A stretch of 64,000 bases of DNA from Paraglaciecola algarum (GCF_021532655.1 NZ_JAKGAS010000002.1:248001-312000), one strand, 5' to 3'; numbered from the stretch's first letter, positions 17,745 to 26,744 are shown. Made by a program: numbers and translations. The notes: a model not told the origin generated them from the sequence alone.

Positions 17745-19256
17745 GTGAAAAATTTTAATAATAAACATCATTCCAATTTAGTCATTTCTAGCTTTATTGT
17801 CTTTTTCTCGGTTCTATTACCTGCTTGTTCTATTCAGAATAAAAATACAGCTAGCCATGAAAAAGTCGAACCAGAAGCGCCTAATATCTTATTTATTTAT
17901 ACCGATGATCAAGCGCCTTGGGCGATTGGTAGCTCTGGTAACAAACAGGCGATTACACCTAACTTAGACAAATTTGCTTCGCAAGGTATGTCATTCCCCA
18001 ATGCCTATACCACTACGCCTGTGTGCAGTCCTTCAAGGGCAGGGTTAATGACATCTCGCTATGGATATGAATTAGGCATAGATGACTGGATTAATACACA
18101 TTACAAATCTCTGACTCATTTAGAGCCTGAACTTGGCTTAGATACGTCTTTACAAACTTGGCCCGACATACTGCAAGATGCTGGTTATTACACTGGTTTA
18201 ATAGGTAAATGGCATTTAGGCGAATTAGACAAATATCATCCCACTAAACAGGGTTATCATGAGTTTACTGGTTTTAGATCTGGCGGTAATTCTCCTATTC
18301 ATCCCAAAATTGAAAAAGACGGTGTAGTCAGTACTTTTAAAGGGCTCACTTCAGATGTATTAACCCAAGAAGCGATTGGTTTTATTCAGCGTAATCATCA
18401 GAAAAAATTTGCCTTGTCTTTACATTATCGGGCTCCACACACTAAATGGTTACCCGTGGCGCCAGAAGATGAAGCGCCTTACAAAAATATGGATATGGTT
18501 TTACCTCATCCCAATTACCCTGACTTAAACGTTAAAAAAGCCAAAAAATCTATGGCTGAGTATTTATCTAGTGTGCGTAGTATTGATAGAAATGTGGGTA
18601 CACTCTTAGCTGAGTTAGATAAATTGGGATTAGCAGAAAATACTTTAGTGGTATTCACTTCTGATCATGGCTACAACATGGGCCATAATGGTATTTGGCA
18701 TAAGGGAAATGGTCATTGGATCCTGAATAAAAACCCTAAAGGCACTAAAAACATCCCCGCTGGTGACCGGCCTAATATGTATGATAACAGTTTAAAAGTC
18801 CCTACTATTGTACGTTGGCCAAGTGTGGTGAAAGCCAACACTCGAAATATGTCTTCTGTATCTAATCTAGATTGGTTCCCCACTATAGTGGAAATAGCCA
18901 AAGGTAAAACCGCAGCACAGAGTACTATTCGAGGTAAAAGTTTTATCTCAGCCTTACAAGATGAGCAGTTACTGGTTTCCACAGATTATTATGCTGCCTA
19001 TTCAACTCTCCACCAATCAATCACCCAGATGAGAATGTATAGTGACGGTCAATTTAAGTTAGTTAAAGACTTCAAAAATAAAGGGCGAGATGAGTTTTAT
19101 GATTTACAAAAAGACCCGGGTGAAACTCAAAATTTAATTGCCACCACCAATCCTAAATTACAGCAAAAAATTAATGCTTTTGACGATATCATTTTCAAAA
19201 AAATGTTGGCCACTGATGACCCTGTGCTAGAGCAATTTTTTGGAGATAAAAAATGA
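17745..19256 (+). CDS. Type I sulfatase, predicted lipoprotein
   Basis: A formylglycine sulfatase of the alkaline phosphatase superfamily that removes sulfate esters, probably from algal polysaccharide. The motif CSPSRAGLMTSR has the modifiable Cys at residue 94 of the chosen frame; ILFIYTDDQ provides the two metal Asp residues; GKWHLG, APHTKWLP and TSDHGYNMGHNG complete the active site. An earlier TTG at 17610 would add 45 residues with no signal. The GTG at 17745 gives a proper lipoprotein signal ending LLPAC, so I use it. It is 503 residues long. The last four bases overlap the start of the next gene (ATGA), so the two are made together. Confidence 0.9.
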   Translation: MKNFNNKHHSNLVISSFIVFFSVLLPACSIQNKNTASHEKVEPEAPNILFIYTDDQAPWAIGSSGNKQAITPNLDKFASQGMSFPNAYTTTPVCSPSRAGLMTSRYGYELGIDDWINTHYKSLTHLEPELGLDTSLQTWPDILQDAGYYTGLIGKWHLGELDKYHPTKQGYHEFTGFRSGGNSPIHPKIEKDGVVSTFKGLTSDVLTQEAIGFIQRNHQKKFALSLHYRAPHTKWLPVAPEDEAPYKNMDMVLPHPNYPDLNVKKAKKSMAEYLSSVRSIDRNVGTLLAELDKLGLAENTLVVFTSDHGYNMGHNGIWHKGNGHWILNKNPKGTKNIPAGDRPNMYDNSLKVPTIVRWPSVVKANTRNMSSVSNLDWFPTIVEIAKGKTAAQSTIRGKSFISALQDEQLLVSTDYYAAYSTLHQSITQMRMYSDGQFKLVKDFKNKGRDEFYDLQKDPGETQNLIATTNPKLQQKINAFDDIIFKKMLATDDPVLEQFFGDKK

Positions 19257-20317
19257 AACGCATGCTAGTTACAATTTTAGTATTGGGTTTTCAAATTCAA
19301 TTATTTGCAGCCGATAGGTCTCATACTTTTCCACAAGACTTAGCTGAACTCGGCTTACCTTACCCAGTCACTGAATCTGACTTCAGTAAAAAATTAAACT
19401 CAGGTAAACGAATTCTAGAACAAGAAAACTGGAACGTATGGGGCGCTTCTCCCATAATGGGCGAAGACGGTAAAATCCATGTGTTTTACTCTCGCTGGCG
19501 TGGTACACATAGCCGCTGGTTAAGTCATAGCGAAATTGCCCATGCTGTGGCTGACACACCTGAAGGGCCATACACGGTTCTAGGCCCAGTATTAAGTGGT
19601 AGAGGTGAAGGACATTGGGATGCTGACACCATTCATAATCCCACTATTCAAAAAGTAGGTGACAAATATGCTTTATTTTTTATCGGTAATAATCTAGCTA
19701 ATGCCAGTAAATATGATGGTCATCATGCGTCAACTCAAAGAATTGGATTAGCTTTATCTGATAGTTTAAATGGCCCATTTAAACGAGTATCAGAAGATCC
19801 TATTTTGGAAGTAAGTCCTAACAAACAGGATTGGGATAGTTACCTCACTACCAACCCAGCATTACTGCAACATCCAAACGGAGAATTTTGGTTGTATTAC
19901 AAAGCATGGGATAAATACAACGACAACATGCGCAAAATGGGTGTGGCCATAGCCAAAGACATTAAAGGGCCTTACATCAAACACCCTAAAAACCCTTTGG
20001 TTAACTTTGCTCAATATAAAAAACAGGTAGAAGATGCTTACGTTTTTATTGAGCAAGACAAGTTTTATATGATCATGCGTGATATGGGGGTGATCCACCC
20101 TCATGTAGGTTTGATGTTAGATTCTGACGACGGCATTAACTGGTCAGCCCCGCAGTTAGGTTACAGAACCAACGTGGATTTCACTAACGAGACCACAATT
20201 CAGCGCATGGAACGCCCACAAGTACTTATGCAAAATGGCAAACCTACCTATCTTTTTTTAGCTTTGATGGGCGGAAAGTTTGCCACATCTACCGCATTTG
20301 TTTTAAAGCTGCAATAA
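19253..20317 (+). CDS. Exported five-bladed beta-propeller glycoside hydrolase-like protein (GH43/GH117-like)
   Basis: A 354-residue secreted protein: signal peptide of about 20 residues, then repeated blade motifs (DGKIHVFYSRW, DKYALFFIGNN, GEFWLYYKAW, DKFYMIMRDMG). Short stretches such as TPEGPYTVLGP and LNGPFKRV are the usual inter-blade turns of GH43, GH32 and GH117 enzymes. Candidate catalytic acids are the Asp pair in GHWDADT and the Glu in VEDAYVF, but this is inference by fold. Its start overlaps the sulfatase stop, so the natural reading is that the pair trims a sulfated polysaccharide, with the propeller cutting the desulfated unit. The family number cannot be fixed without a profile search. 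Confidence 0.72.
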   Translation: MKRMLVTILVLGFQIQLFAADRSHTFPQDLAELGLPYPVTESDFSKKLNSGKRILEQENWNVWGASPIMGEDGKIHVFYSRWRGTHSRWLSHSEIAHAVADTPEGPYTVLGPVLSGRGEGHWDADTIHNPTIQKVGDKYALFFIGNNLANASKYDGHHASTQRIGLALSDSLNGPFKRVSEDPILEVSPNKQDWDSYLTTNPALLQHPNGEFWLYYKAWDKYNDNMRKMGVAIAKDIKGPYIKHPKNPLVNFAQYKKQVEDAYVFIEQDKFYMIMRDMGVIHPHVGLMLDSDDGINWSAPQLGYRTNVDFTNETTIQRMERPQVLMQNGKPTYLFLALMGGKFATSTAFVLKLQ

Positions 20318-20537
20318 TTAAAATTACCTTAAATCGAATTTCAACTTTTTCTGGAACCCCGATAATATCATTCTAGGTAAATAGTTAGGTAATCACTTAT
20401 TAACGTGGAATGGTATTACCCAGAATGGCATAAGTTAATGGGTTTTGCACAAACCCTTAGGTAATTGGTTTTATTAATAGCGAACCTAATTTAACTAAGC
20501 TAATGTCATTAAACAAAATTCCAATCAAGGACGTCCA

Positions 20538-22517
20538 GTGAAAATTATTAATGCCTGTTACTTTCTATTGTTAATTTTTGTTTTATGTTACCTGCCAAAT
20601 GCCAATGCTCTTCAAGAGTCTTTAGCCGGAGGACAATCTGGCTATGACCAAAGTTTGCAAGCAGTTGAACCTAGTGGTCGTCCGATACCCATAAGTTTGG
20701 CAGGTGAATATCCAGCCGATATTTCAAGATATTATGTTGTTGATAATCAAGCTACTAAGTCAGCATCATTATCTTTTGATGGTAAATGGATTGCATTTAC
20801 TTGGTCTATTACTGGGGAAAAACAATTGTGGATTATTCCAAGTATTGGTGGTCAACCCAAACAACTTACGTTTGGAAATGGCGTGACTTTTTATCGCTGG
20901 GTCAAAAATCAAAATAAGTTGCTTTACGGCGCAGATAATAATGGTGACGAGCAAGAAGCTTATTACACTATTAGTGCCGATGGACAGAATGAAAGGCTAG
21001 TTTTATCTTCCGCAGTAGGTGGCTTTAGAAGGTTTGGAGACTTTGTGGATGACAATACGATTGTATACTCCTCTACTGAAAGAAATAAAATAGATTTTGA
21101 TATCTATTTGGCTAATCTGACTGATAGTACAAGTAGACTGGCGCTTAAAGGAAAAATGGGCCTTTACGCTAGCTCAGTATCACCGGACGGTAAACATCTT
21201 GTTGTAATTGAAAGGGTTGGTGAAGACTCCGACAATCTTTATTTGTTTACTATAGGAACTGACAAGCTGCGCCCTATATCTATTCCTACTCGGCGTGCGG
21301 CACATGCTAGAGAAGGCATAAAGTGGACAAATAATAGTGAAGGGTTTTATTTATCTTCCAACCTTGATTCAAATTATTCGTCACTTCGCTATTACAGCCT
21401 AAACGACGGCTTTAATGAATTAGAAACGGCAAGCGGAGATATTGAACAAGTCAGGCTGTGCGGCGATAACGACAAGTATTTATTGTGGAGTGTGAATAAA
21501 GGCGGTTATAGCGAGTTATACATGTTGAACAATAAGAGTGGAGTCAAAACTGCTCTTGCCAACAATGTAGAGGGAGTTATTAGTGCATCGTGCAATAAAC
21601 ATAATAACAAGGTCGTTCTATCAATAAACGGTTGGAAAAATCCAGGGGAAATTCTACTCATTGATTTAGACACCAAGCAAGAAACATCAATAATGCAAAC
21701 TAATATGGCAGGCTTAAAAACTGACAAATTAGTAAAACCTGAAAGCATTAATATTACCGCTCGAGACGGTGTTGTGCTGCAAGGGCTTTTATATTTACCT
21801 CATAAATCTATAAAAACAGCCACTAAACCTGCGGTAGTCTTTTCGGTACATGGTGGGCCAACCGGGCAATCAAAACCAGTGTTTAGTCCATATGCTCAAT
21901 ATCTAGTTGGCCGTGGAATTGCCGTTTTTTTTCCGAATGTACGTGGTTCAACGGGTTTTGGGCATAAATATGTCACTTTGGATGACAAAAAAAATCGACT
22001 GAATAGCATTCGTGATTTGATCGATATGCTTGAGTATTTAAAACAAGAAGGTCGAGTTGATACTGATAGGGCAGTGGTATCAGGTGGCTCTTATGGCGGT
22101 TATGCGGTTAATGCTGCATTGGCCAATTTTCCAGGACATTTCATTGCAGGTATCTCACGTTATGGCGTCTCCGATTGGGTGACAGCACTTAAAATAGCCT
22201 CTCCTGCTTTAAAAGCAACGGATAGGATTGAATATGGTGATATTAGCGATCCTAAGTGGCTTGATTATTATTCCAAAAACTCACCAATAACACAGGCAAA
22301 TAACATTACTGTACCCGTTTTGTATTCTCACGGTGTGAAAGATCCAAGGGTCGATATATTAGAAACAGAAACTATGGTTAAAACACTAAGAAAAAATGGT
22401 GTGAGAGCCGAGTTTATTCGTTTTTTAGATGAAGGACACGGTTGGGAAAAATTTAGCAATAGACTATTCTCTGCACATCAAGAAGCCAAATTTTTGGATA
22501 GTATTTTTGCTGAGTAG
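20538..22517 (+). CDS. S9-family serine peptidase (prolyl oligopeptidase type), exported
   Basis: A 659-residue peptidase with an N-terminal signal peptide (hydrophobic core to about residue 24, ANA cleavage region). A beta-propeller with WD40-like PD40 repeats covers about residues 60-400 (KQLWIIPSIGGQPKQLTF, SPDGKHLVV). The alpha/beta hydrolase domain follows. The nucleophile is Ser518 in GGSYGGYA; Asp602 (GVKDPRVD) and His634 (DEGHGWE) complete the triad; HGGPTGQ supplies the oxyanion region. Start is GTG. It lies about 220 bases after the glycosidase-like gene and is probably its own unit. It likely degrades peptides in the periplasm. Confidence 0.9.
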   Translation: MKIINACYFLLLIFVLCYLPNANALQESLAGGQSGYDQSLQAVEPSGRPIPISLAGEYPADISRYYVVDNQATKSASLSFDGKWIAFTWSITGEKQLWIIPSIGGQPKQLTFGNGVTFYRWVKNQNKLLYGADNNGDEQEAYYTISADGQNERLVLSSAVGGFRRFGDFVDDNTIVYSSTERNKIDFDIYLANLTDSTSRLALKGKMGLYASSVSPDGKHLVVIERVGEDSDNLYLFTIGTDKLRPISIPTRRAAHAREGIKWTNNSEGFYLSSNLDSNYSSLRYYSLNDGFNELETASGDIEQVRLCGDNDKYLLWSVNKGGYSELYMLNNKSGVKTALANNVEGVISASCNKHNNKVVLSINGWKNPGEILLIDLDTKQETSIMQTNMAGLKTDKLVKPESINITARDGVVLQGLLYLPHKSIKTATKPAVVFSVHGGPTGQSKPVFSPYAQYLVGRGIAVFFPNVRGSTGFGHKYVTLDDKKNRLNSIRDLIDMLEYLKQEGRVDTDRAVVSGGSYGGYAVNAALANFPGHFIAGISRYGVSDWVTALKIASPALKATDRIEYGDISDPKWLDYYSKNSPITQANNITVPVLYSHGVKDPRVDILETETMVKTLRKNGVRAEFIRFLDEGHGWEKFSNRLFSAHQEAKFLDSIFAE

Positions 22518-22596
22518 ACATAAGTTGGTTTCATTATTGAACCAATACACGCAGTATTAAAAAACACCCTAGGGCGATTGTAGTTTTGTTTCTGCT

Positions 22597-22649
22597 ACGG
22601 AGTTTTAAATTAATACCAATTATTTACTGTAATTGGTATAACACTCCGT
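22597..22649. repeat. Nested inverted repeat between the S9 peptidase and the PKD-repeat lipoprotein
   Basis: An inner perfect 10-bp stem (ATACCAATTA, 7-base loop, TAATTGGTAT at 22613-22639) is enclosed by a 7-bp outer stem ACGGAGT/ACTCCGT at 22597-22603 and 22643-22649. No T-tract follows, so it is not a textbook terminator, though it lies between convergent genes. The inner stem resembles intergenic palindromes scattered in alteromonad genomes. Confidence 0.6.
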
Positions 22650-22694
22650 TAGAAGGATATATTGCTAATCATCAGTAGATGAACCAAGGAGAGG

Positions 22695-23849
22695 TTAGTT
22701 AACGGCTAAACCTTTTTGTAAACAGCCTTGTTTAAGCTCTTCAAACATTTCGATGTTAAACCTCAAGCGTTTGGCATGTGCGGGAGTCGATGAGCCTACT
22801 CTTTCTCTTTCTAACATACCGTCGAGTTTTGATTTAACGATTTTACAGTTGTGGGCGGAAACTGGCAGTCGTGGTTTTGCAATTGTGCTTTTGGTAGTGG
22901 TAGGTTGATTTATATTCTGAACAGCAATATTTACAGTATCAGTGGCTGTTGCATTGTCATTATCTGTCACTGTCAGTTGGAATGTCAGTGTTTCATCTTT
23001 AGTTATGGCAGGTGCAACAAATGTAGCCCTTGCTGAATTAGCGTCTTTTACAGTCACTGAAGTACCCGATATTTGGTTCCATCTATAGCTAGAAATGGAA
23101 CCATCTGAGTCGGTGCCTAAGCCTGATAATGTGACTCTGGTTTGCTCCTTTACCGCTTGGTTGTTACCTGCATTGGCTGTGGGAGGTTGGTTAAGATTCT
23201 GAACCCTAATATCTACAGTATCAGTGGCTGTTGCATTGTCATTATCTGTCACTGTTAGTTGAAATGTCAGTGTTTCATCTTTAGTTATGTCAGGTGCAAT
23301 AAATGTCGCCCTTGCTAAAGTAGTATCTATTAAAATAACTGAAGTCCCCGATGTTTGTGTCCAGCTATAGCTAGAAATGGCACCATCAGCGTCGGTGCCT
23401 GAACCTGATAATATTACATTGGCTTGCTCATTTACTGCTTGGTTGCTACCTGCATTCGCAGTGGGAGATTGGTTTATATTCTGAACTGCAATATCTACAG
23501 TATCAGTGGCTGTTGCATTGTTATTATCTGTTACTGTCAGTTGGAAAGTCAGTATTTCATCTGCAGTTAGGTCAGGTGCAACAAATGTAGCCCTTGCTGA
23601 AGTTGCATTTTCTATAGTAACTGAAGTACCCGATGTTTGTGTCCAGCTATAGCTAGAAATCGAACCATCTGAGTCGGTGCCTAACCCTGATAATGTTGCA
23701 CTGGATTGCTCCTTTACCCTTTGGTCGCTACCTGCATTGGCAGTTGGAGCTATATTCGAAGGTTGTGGCGTACATCCGCTCCAGCAAGCAACAATCATAA
23801 CTGATAAAAATACTGTGATTACGCTTATTCTTTGGTGCTTATTCAGCAT
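22695..23849 (-). CDS. Lipoprotein with three Ig/PKD-like repeats and a C-terminal Cys-containing domain
   Basis: A 384-residue lipoprotein (IVAC lipobox with Cys22; a second Cys at 26). Residues about 32-313 are three tandem 94-residue repeats, each opening PTANAG(S/N)(D/N)Q and closing with TFQLTVTDN(N/D)NATATDTV, the pattern of PKD/REJ-like beta sandwiches used as surface spacers. After a short Thr/Lys linker, residues about 325-384 form a domain with two Cys that is nearly identical to the whole mature protein encoded at 24160. The 23849 ATG is preceded by AAGGA; the 23876 start is less likely. The role is unknown; the repeats suggest a surface-exposed stalk holding the terminal domain away from the membrane. 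Confidence 0.82.
   Translation of the reverse strand: MLNKHQRISVITVFLSVMIVACWSGCTPQPSNIAPTANAGSDQRVKEQSSATLSGLGTDSDGSISSYSWTQTSGTSVTIENATSARATFVAPDLTADEILTFQLTVTDNNNATATDTVDIAVQNINQSPTANAGSNQAVNEQANVILSGSGTDADGAISSYSWTQTSGTSVILIDTTLARATFIAPDITKDETLTFQLTVTDNDNATATDTVDIRVQNLNQPPTANAGNNQAVKEQTRVTLSGLGTDSDGSISSYRWNQISGTSVTVKDANSARATFVAPAITKDETLTFQLTVTDNDNATATDTVNIAVQNINQPTTTKSTIAKPRLPVSAHNCKIVKSKLDGMLERERVGSSTPAHAKRLRFNIEMFEELKQGCLQKGLAVN
22713..22870 (-). repeat. Domain-coding segment duplicated at 24172-24333
   Basis: This stretch encodes the C-terminal 56-residue domain of the PKD-repeat lipoprotein. The translated copy matches the small exported protein at 50 of 56 positions. The nucleotides are also clearly alike along the whole stretch, including a long shared run over CTTTCTCTTTCTAACATACC. 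It is a local gene-fragment duplication or fusion. Confidence 0.85.
22911..23756 (-). repeat. Three tandem 282-bp repeats encoding Ig/PKD-like domains
   Basis: The block beginning ACAGTATCAGTGGCTGTTGC recurs at 22933, 23215 and 23497, an exact 282-base period (94 codons). The copies are highly similar at the nucleotide level, so they are recent, and copy number could vary between strains. Confidence 0.92.
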
Positions 23850-24159
23850 ACATCTTTCCTTGAATTTTAGGAACATTCACCAAAGATCAACAGTCCCTAG
23901 TGACAAAAACTCAATACATGGTATATCAGGTTATCGTTATAATGAAATTGTTATGCAATTAGCTTGGTATTATTGTGAGTTTAGGTAGAGCTCATGGAAC
24001 TAGGTTACAGCATAATGTAATGGCATTGGGTATGGGGTTTGTGAGCGACTTTGTATGGGGGAAGAAGCAAGCCGCTTATCAATAATTTGAAATGCGGCTA
24101 GTGACTAGCTTATGTCGCAGAGTATTAATTAATAGTTCTGTGGGAATATTTTAATCGGG
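23850..24159. other. Gene-free stretch between the PKD-repeat lipoprotein and the small exported protein
   Basis: About 310 bases hold no convincing gene. The short plus-strand frame here has no Shine-Dalgarno and no domain. A small inverted repeat (CTAG-3-CTAG inside GCGGC...) occurs near 24094-24115. The promoter of the lipoprotein gene should lie in the first 100 bases, but no good sigma-70 match stands out. Confidence 0.5.
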
Positions 24160-24402
24160 TTAATTAAGGGGCAAACCTTTTTGTTTGCAGCCATTCTTAA
24201 GTTCTTCAAACATTTCGATATTAGATCTAAGACGTTTGGCATGTGCTGGAGTAGATGAGCCAACTCTTTCTCTTTCTAACATACCGTCTAGTTTTGTTTT
24301 CACTATCTTACAGTTGTGTGCAGATACTGGCAGTTGTGATTTAGCAAAAGTGCCTGTAGAAAATATTGCTAAGCTGATTAAACCTACTGTGACTAATTTC
24401 AT
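24160..24402 (-). CDS. Small exported protein with an unrecognised Cys-containing domain
   Basis: An 80-residue protein with a clean signal peptide (MKLVTVGLISLAIFSTGTFA) and a mature part of about 58 residues, charged and helical, with Cys at the start (HNCKIVK) and near the end (NGCKQKGL). These could form a disulfide. I do not recognise the family. The mature sequence matches the C-terminal domain of the neighbouring lipoprotein at 50 of 56 positions, with Cys, the ERERVGSSTPAHAKRL core and the FEELK segment conserved. Such strict conservation after duplication suggests a maintained function, perhaps binding to the same partner in free and tethered forms (inference). Confidence 0.8.
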   Translation of the reverse strand: MKLVTVGLISLAIFSTGTFAKSQLPVSAHNCKIVKTKLDGMLERERVGSSTPAHAKRLRSNIEMFEELKNGCKQKGLPLN

Positions 24403-24553
24403 GTTTTTGCTCCTGTGGTTAGAGATTCAAACAATAGGTCATTTTTACAGCATTGGTTATGACTGGGTTCATACATTGTTACTTCAAAAAATACCTTTCT
24501 ACTAGCCTTTAATGCCCTTGGTGTAACAAGGTGATAGAAGCTACACATACAAA

Positions 24554-24575
24554 AAAGCCGCTAAATAGCGGCTTT
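24554..24575 (-). terminator. Rho-independent terminator of ssb
   Basis: AAAGCCGCTA pairs with TAGCGGCTTT around a two-base centre and is followed by six T on the minus strand. It lies about 40 bases after the ssb stop codon. Confidence 0.88.
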
Positions 24576-24612
24576 CAAAGTTATTTTTCAACACTTAATA
24601 TTTTGTCTTTGT

Positions 24613-25191
24613 CTAGAACGGAATGTCGTCATCAAAATCAAAATCAGGTTCTGCCATAGGAGCAGGTTTACCTGGTTGCTGACCCTTAGGTGCTTGATTA
24701 AAGCCTTTATTCTGCTGTGAAGCTGGCGGTTGTTGTTGATAACCTTGGTTTTGTGGAGGTGCTTGTTGATAGCCATGATTTTGTTGTGGTGCGGATTGCG
24801 CTGGACGTTGTTGTCCTTGGAAGCCACCTTCCGATTGACCACCTTTGCCGCCTAACATTTGCATCACACCATTAAACGGGTCTAAAACCACTTCTGTGGT
24901 ATATCTATCTTGACCTTGTTGATCTTGCCATTTACGGGTTTGCATCTTACCTTCGATATAAACTTGACTGCCTTTACGTAAGTATTCGCCCGCAATTTCG
25001 GCTAATTTTCCGAAAATAGAAACTCGGTGCCATTCAGTTTTTTCTTGAATTTGTCCGCTTTGATCTTTCCAGCTTTCAGAGGTAGCCAAAGTCAAATTAG
25101 CGACAGCTTTACCATTTGGCGTGTAACGTACTTCAGGATCTTTTCCTAAATTACCAACCAAAATTACTTTATTTATACCTTTACTCGCCAT
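24613..25191 (-). CDS. ssb: Single-stranded DNA-binding protein
   Basis: A 192-residue SSB that coats single-stranded DNA in replication, recombination and repair. Residues about 1-110 are the OB fold ([24 protein letters not shown], then SWKDQSGQ and [15 protein letters not shown]). The middle (about 120-180) is a Gln/Gly/Pro-rich linker with repeated NQGYQQ-like units. The tail DFDDDIPF is the conserved tip that binds partner proteins. It lies 12 bases after the MFS gene on the same strand, with a GAGG site. The next operon, divergent, is uvrA, an arrangement common in gammaproteobacteria. Confidence 0.97.
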   Translation of the reverse strand: MASKGINKVILVGNLGKDPEVRYTPNGKAVANLTLATSESWKDQSGQIQEKTEWHRVSIFGKLAEIAGEYLRKGSQVYIEGKMQTRKWQDQQGQDRYTTEVVLDPFNGVMQMLGGKGGQSEGGFQGQQRPAQSAPQQNHGYQQAPPQNQGYQQQPPASQQNKGFNQAPKGQQPGKPAPMAEPDFDFDDDIPF

Positions 25192-25203
25192 TATATTTCC
25201 TCT

Positions 25204-26544
25204 CTATTCTTGTATATTCAGCACACGTCGAGCGTTGTGGATGTCGAAGTGTTTTGCATCTGCTTTTAAATAAATAACCTGTTCGTTTGGAACAACAGTA
25301 ATATCTTTTACACCGGCTAATTCGGAAAGCTGCAAGTATGCTGAATCGGGTGTTTGATGATTTGTGTTAAGTGTATATCTTTTTAGCTTTGCCGTCGCAG
25401 ATAATCCTTGGATTATTGGCAGCCAGATAATACATACCAAGCTAGCCAATACAAATACCCAGTCACTGCCTAAAAATTCGCTAATTGTGCCGGATAATAC
25501 ACCGCCAATAAATGCGCCGAAAAATTGAAAGCTGGCATAAATACCCATGGCCGAACCTTTTTTACCGGCAGGAGCAATACTTGACACCATAGCGGGGAAA
25601 TTAGCTTCTAAGTAGTTGAAACAAGTAAAAAAGAAACTAACTAATATCAATAAATATATAATGGAGTTATGCCCACTTGCCATTAAAGCAAAGACCAAAG
25701 CCAAGCCAGCTACACTAATTAACACCACTAATTTTTGGCGCTTTCTGGCTAAACCCATAAGTGCAACTAAACCAACAATTGAAGCAAATAAAACGATTGA
25801 ATAGGCTTTCCAGTGGACTTCCATTGGCCAACTTAAATCTATTAAAAAGATAGGGATTTGTACAAACAAGAGAGTGATTAACATATGTAGAAGTAACACA
25901 CTGATGTTTAAGCGTAATAAATTAGATTCAGAGAATAGAATTTTGAGATCTTGCAAAATCGGTAACGTGTCACCTTTAGGCGCTATATTTTGTGCACTCG
26001 GGACTACAAACAACACTAACAAAATACACACTAAAGCCAGTGCACCTGTGGCAAAGAAAATGCCACTTAGCCCATAATTTGTCACTACTAACGGCCCAAG
26101 CAATAAAGCTAGATAGAATGAAAAACCAATAGAAATGCCGATAATAGCCATCACTTTAGGTCTTTGACTTTCACGACTTAAGTCTCCTGCCAAAGCCATA
26201 ATGGCTCCTGCAATGGCACCTGCACCTTGCAAAAAACGGCCAATTACAATCCATAACATAGTGTCTGCAAAAGCTGCAACTAAACTGCCTATTGCAAATA
26301 TAAGTAAGCCAAATGCAATAACCGGCTTGCGACCTATTTTATCTGACAATATTCCCATAGGAATTTGTAACATTGCTTGAGTGAGTCCATATCCGCCTAT
26401 GGCTAAGCCAACCAAAAAAGCCGAATAATCAGGGTAATGTTGAGCACTGACAGCTAGTACAGGCATGATCATAAACAAGCCTAACATTCGCAAAACATAG
26501 ATAAATGCGAGAGAAAAAGAAGTGCGAAGTTCAGTAGAATTCAA
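25204..26544 (-). CDS. YajR-like MFS transporter with C-terminal YAM domain
   Basis: A 446-residue, 12-helix major facilitator transporter. MFS motif A occurs after helix 2 (GILSDKIGRKPVI), and a drug/H+ antiporter-like motif (GRFLQGAGAIAGAIMALAGDL) follows. Residues about 380-446 form a small soluble domain after the last helix (LAGVKDITVVPNEQVIYLKADAKHFD), matching the ferredoxin-like YAM domain of Escherichia coli YajR. Transport substrate unknown. It is the first gene of a two-gene unit with ssb; its promoter is shared with divergent uvrA. The start has no strong ribosome-binding site. Confidence 0.88.
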   Translation of the reverse strand: MNSTELRTSFSLAFIYVLRMLGLFMIMPVLAVSAQHYPDYSAFLVGLAIGGYGLTQAMLQIPMGILSDKIGRKPVIAFGLLIFAIGSLVAAFADTMLWIVIGRFLQGAGAIAGAIMALAGDLSRESQRPKVMAIIGISIGFSFYLALLLGPLVVTNYGLSGIFFATGALALVCILLVLFVVPSAQNIAPKGDTLPILQDLKILFSESNLLRLNISVLLLHMLITLLFVQIPIFLIDLSWPMEVHWKAYSIVLFASIVGLVALMGLARKRQKLVVLISVAGLALVFALMASGHNSIIYLLILVSFFFTCFNYLEANFPAMVSSIAPAGKKGSAMGIYASFQFFGAFIGGVLSGTISEFLGSDWVFVLASLVCIIWLPIIQGLSATAKLKRYTLNTNHQTPDSAYLQLSELAGVKDITVVPNEQVIYLKADAKHFDIHNARRVLNIQE

Positions 26545-26744
26545 GGTTAATTCAGTTTACGTTTAGTGATTAAATAACAAAGATAAAAATGGCCGAGAAC
26601 CTTAGCATAATTTCTATTTTTCAGGAATATTAATCAGTAAGCATTTTACTTTTTTTGAAGAATTTAAAAGATAATCACACCGGGCATAGAGCTAACATTC
26701 AGAGTGTGTAATACTTCTTCTTTTGCGCTGATACAGAATCACCA

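Noticed and set aside
22911..23756. CRISPR array
   Set aside because: The repeats are 282 bases long and in frame with a lipoprotein, so they are protein-domain repeats; there are no spacers and no cas genes.
23677..23988. Plus-strand frame antisense to the start of the PKD-repeat lipoprotein
   Set aside because: It covers the reverse of the lipoprotein signal region and has no start signal or domain.
24588..24842. 84-residue frame in another frame of ssb
   Set aside because: It is a shadow of the Gln-rich linker of SSB; its Asn/Lys/His-rich composition arises from the repeated codons.
26545..26744. LexA (SOS) box in front of uvrA
   Set aside because: I looked for CTG-N10-CAG spacing and saw no acceptable match; uvrA may be constitutive here or use a degenerate site.
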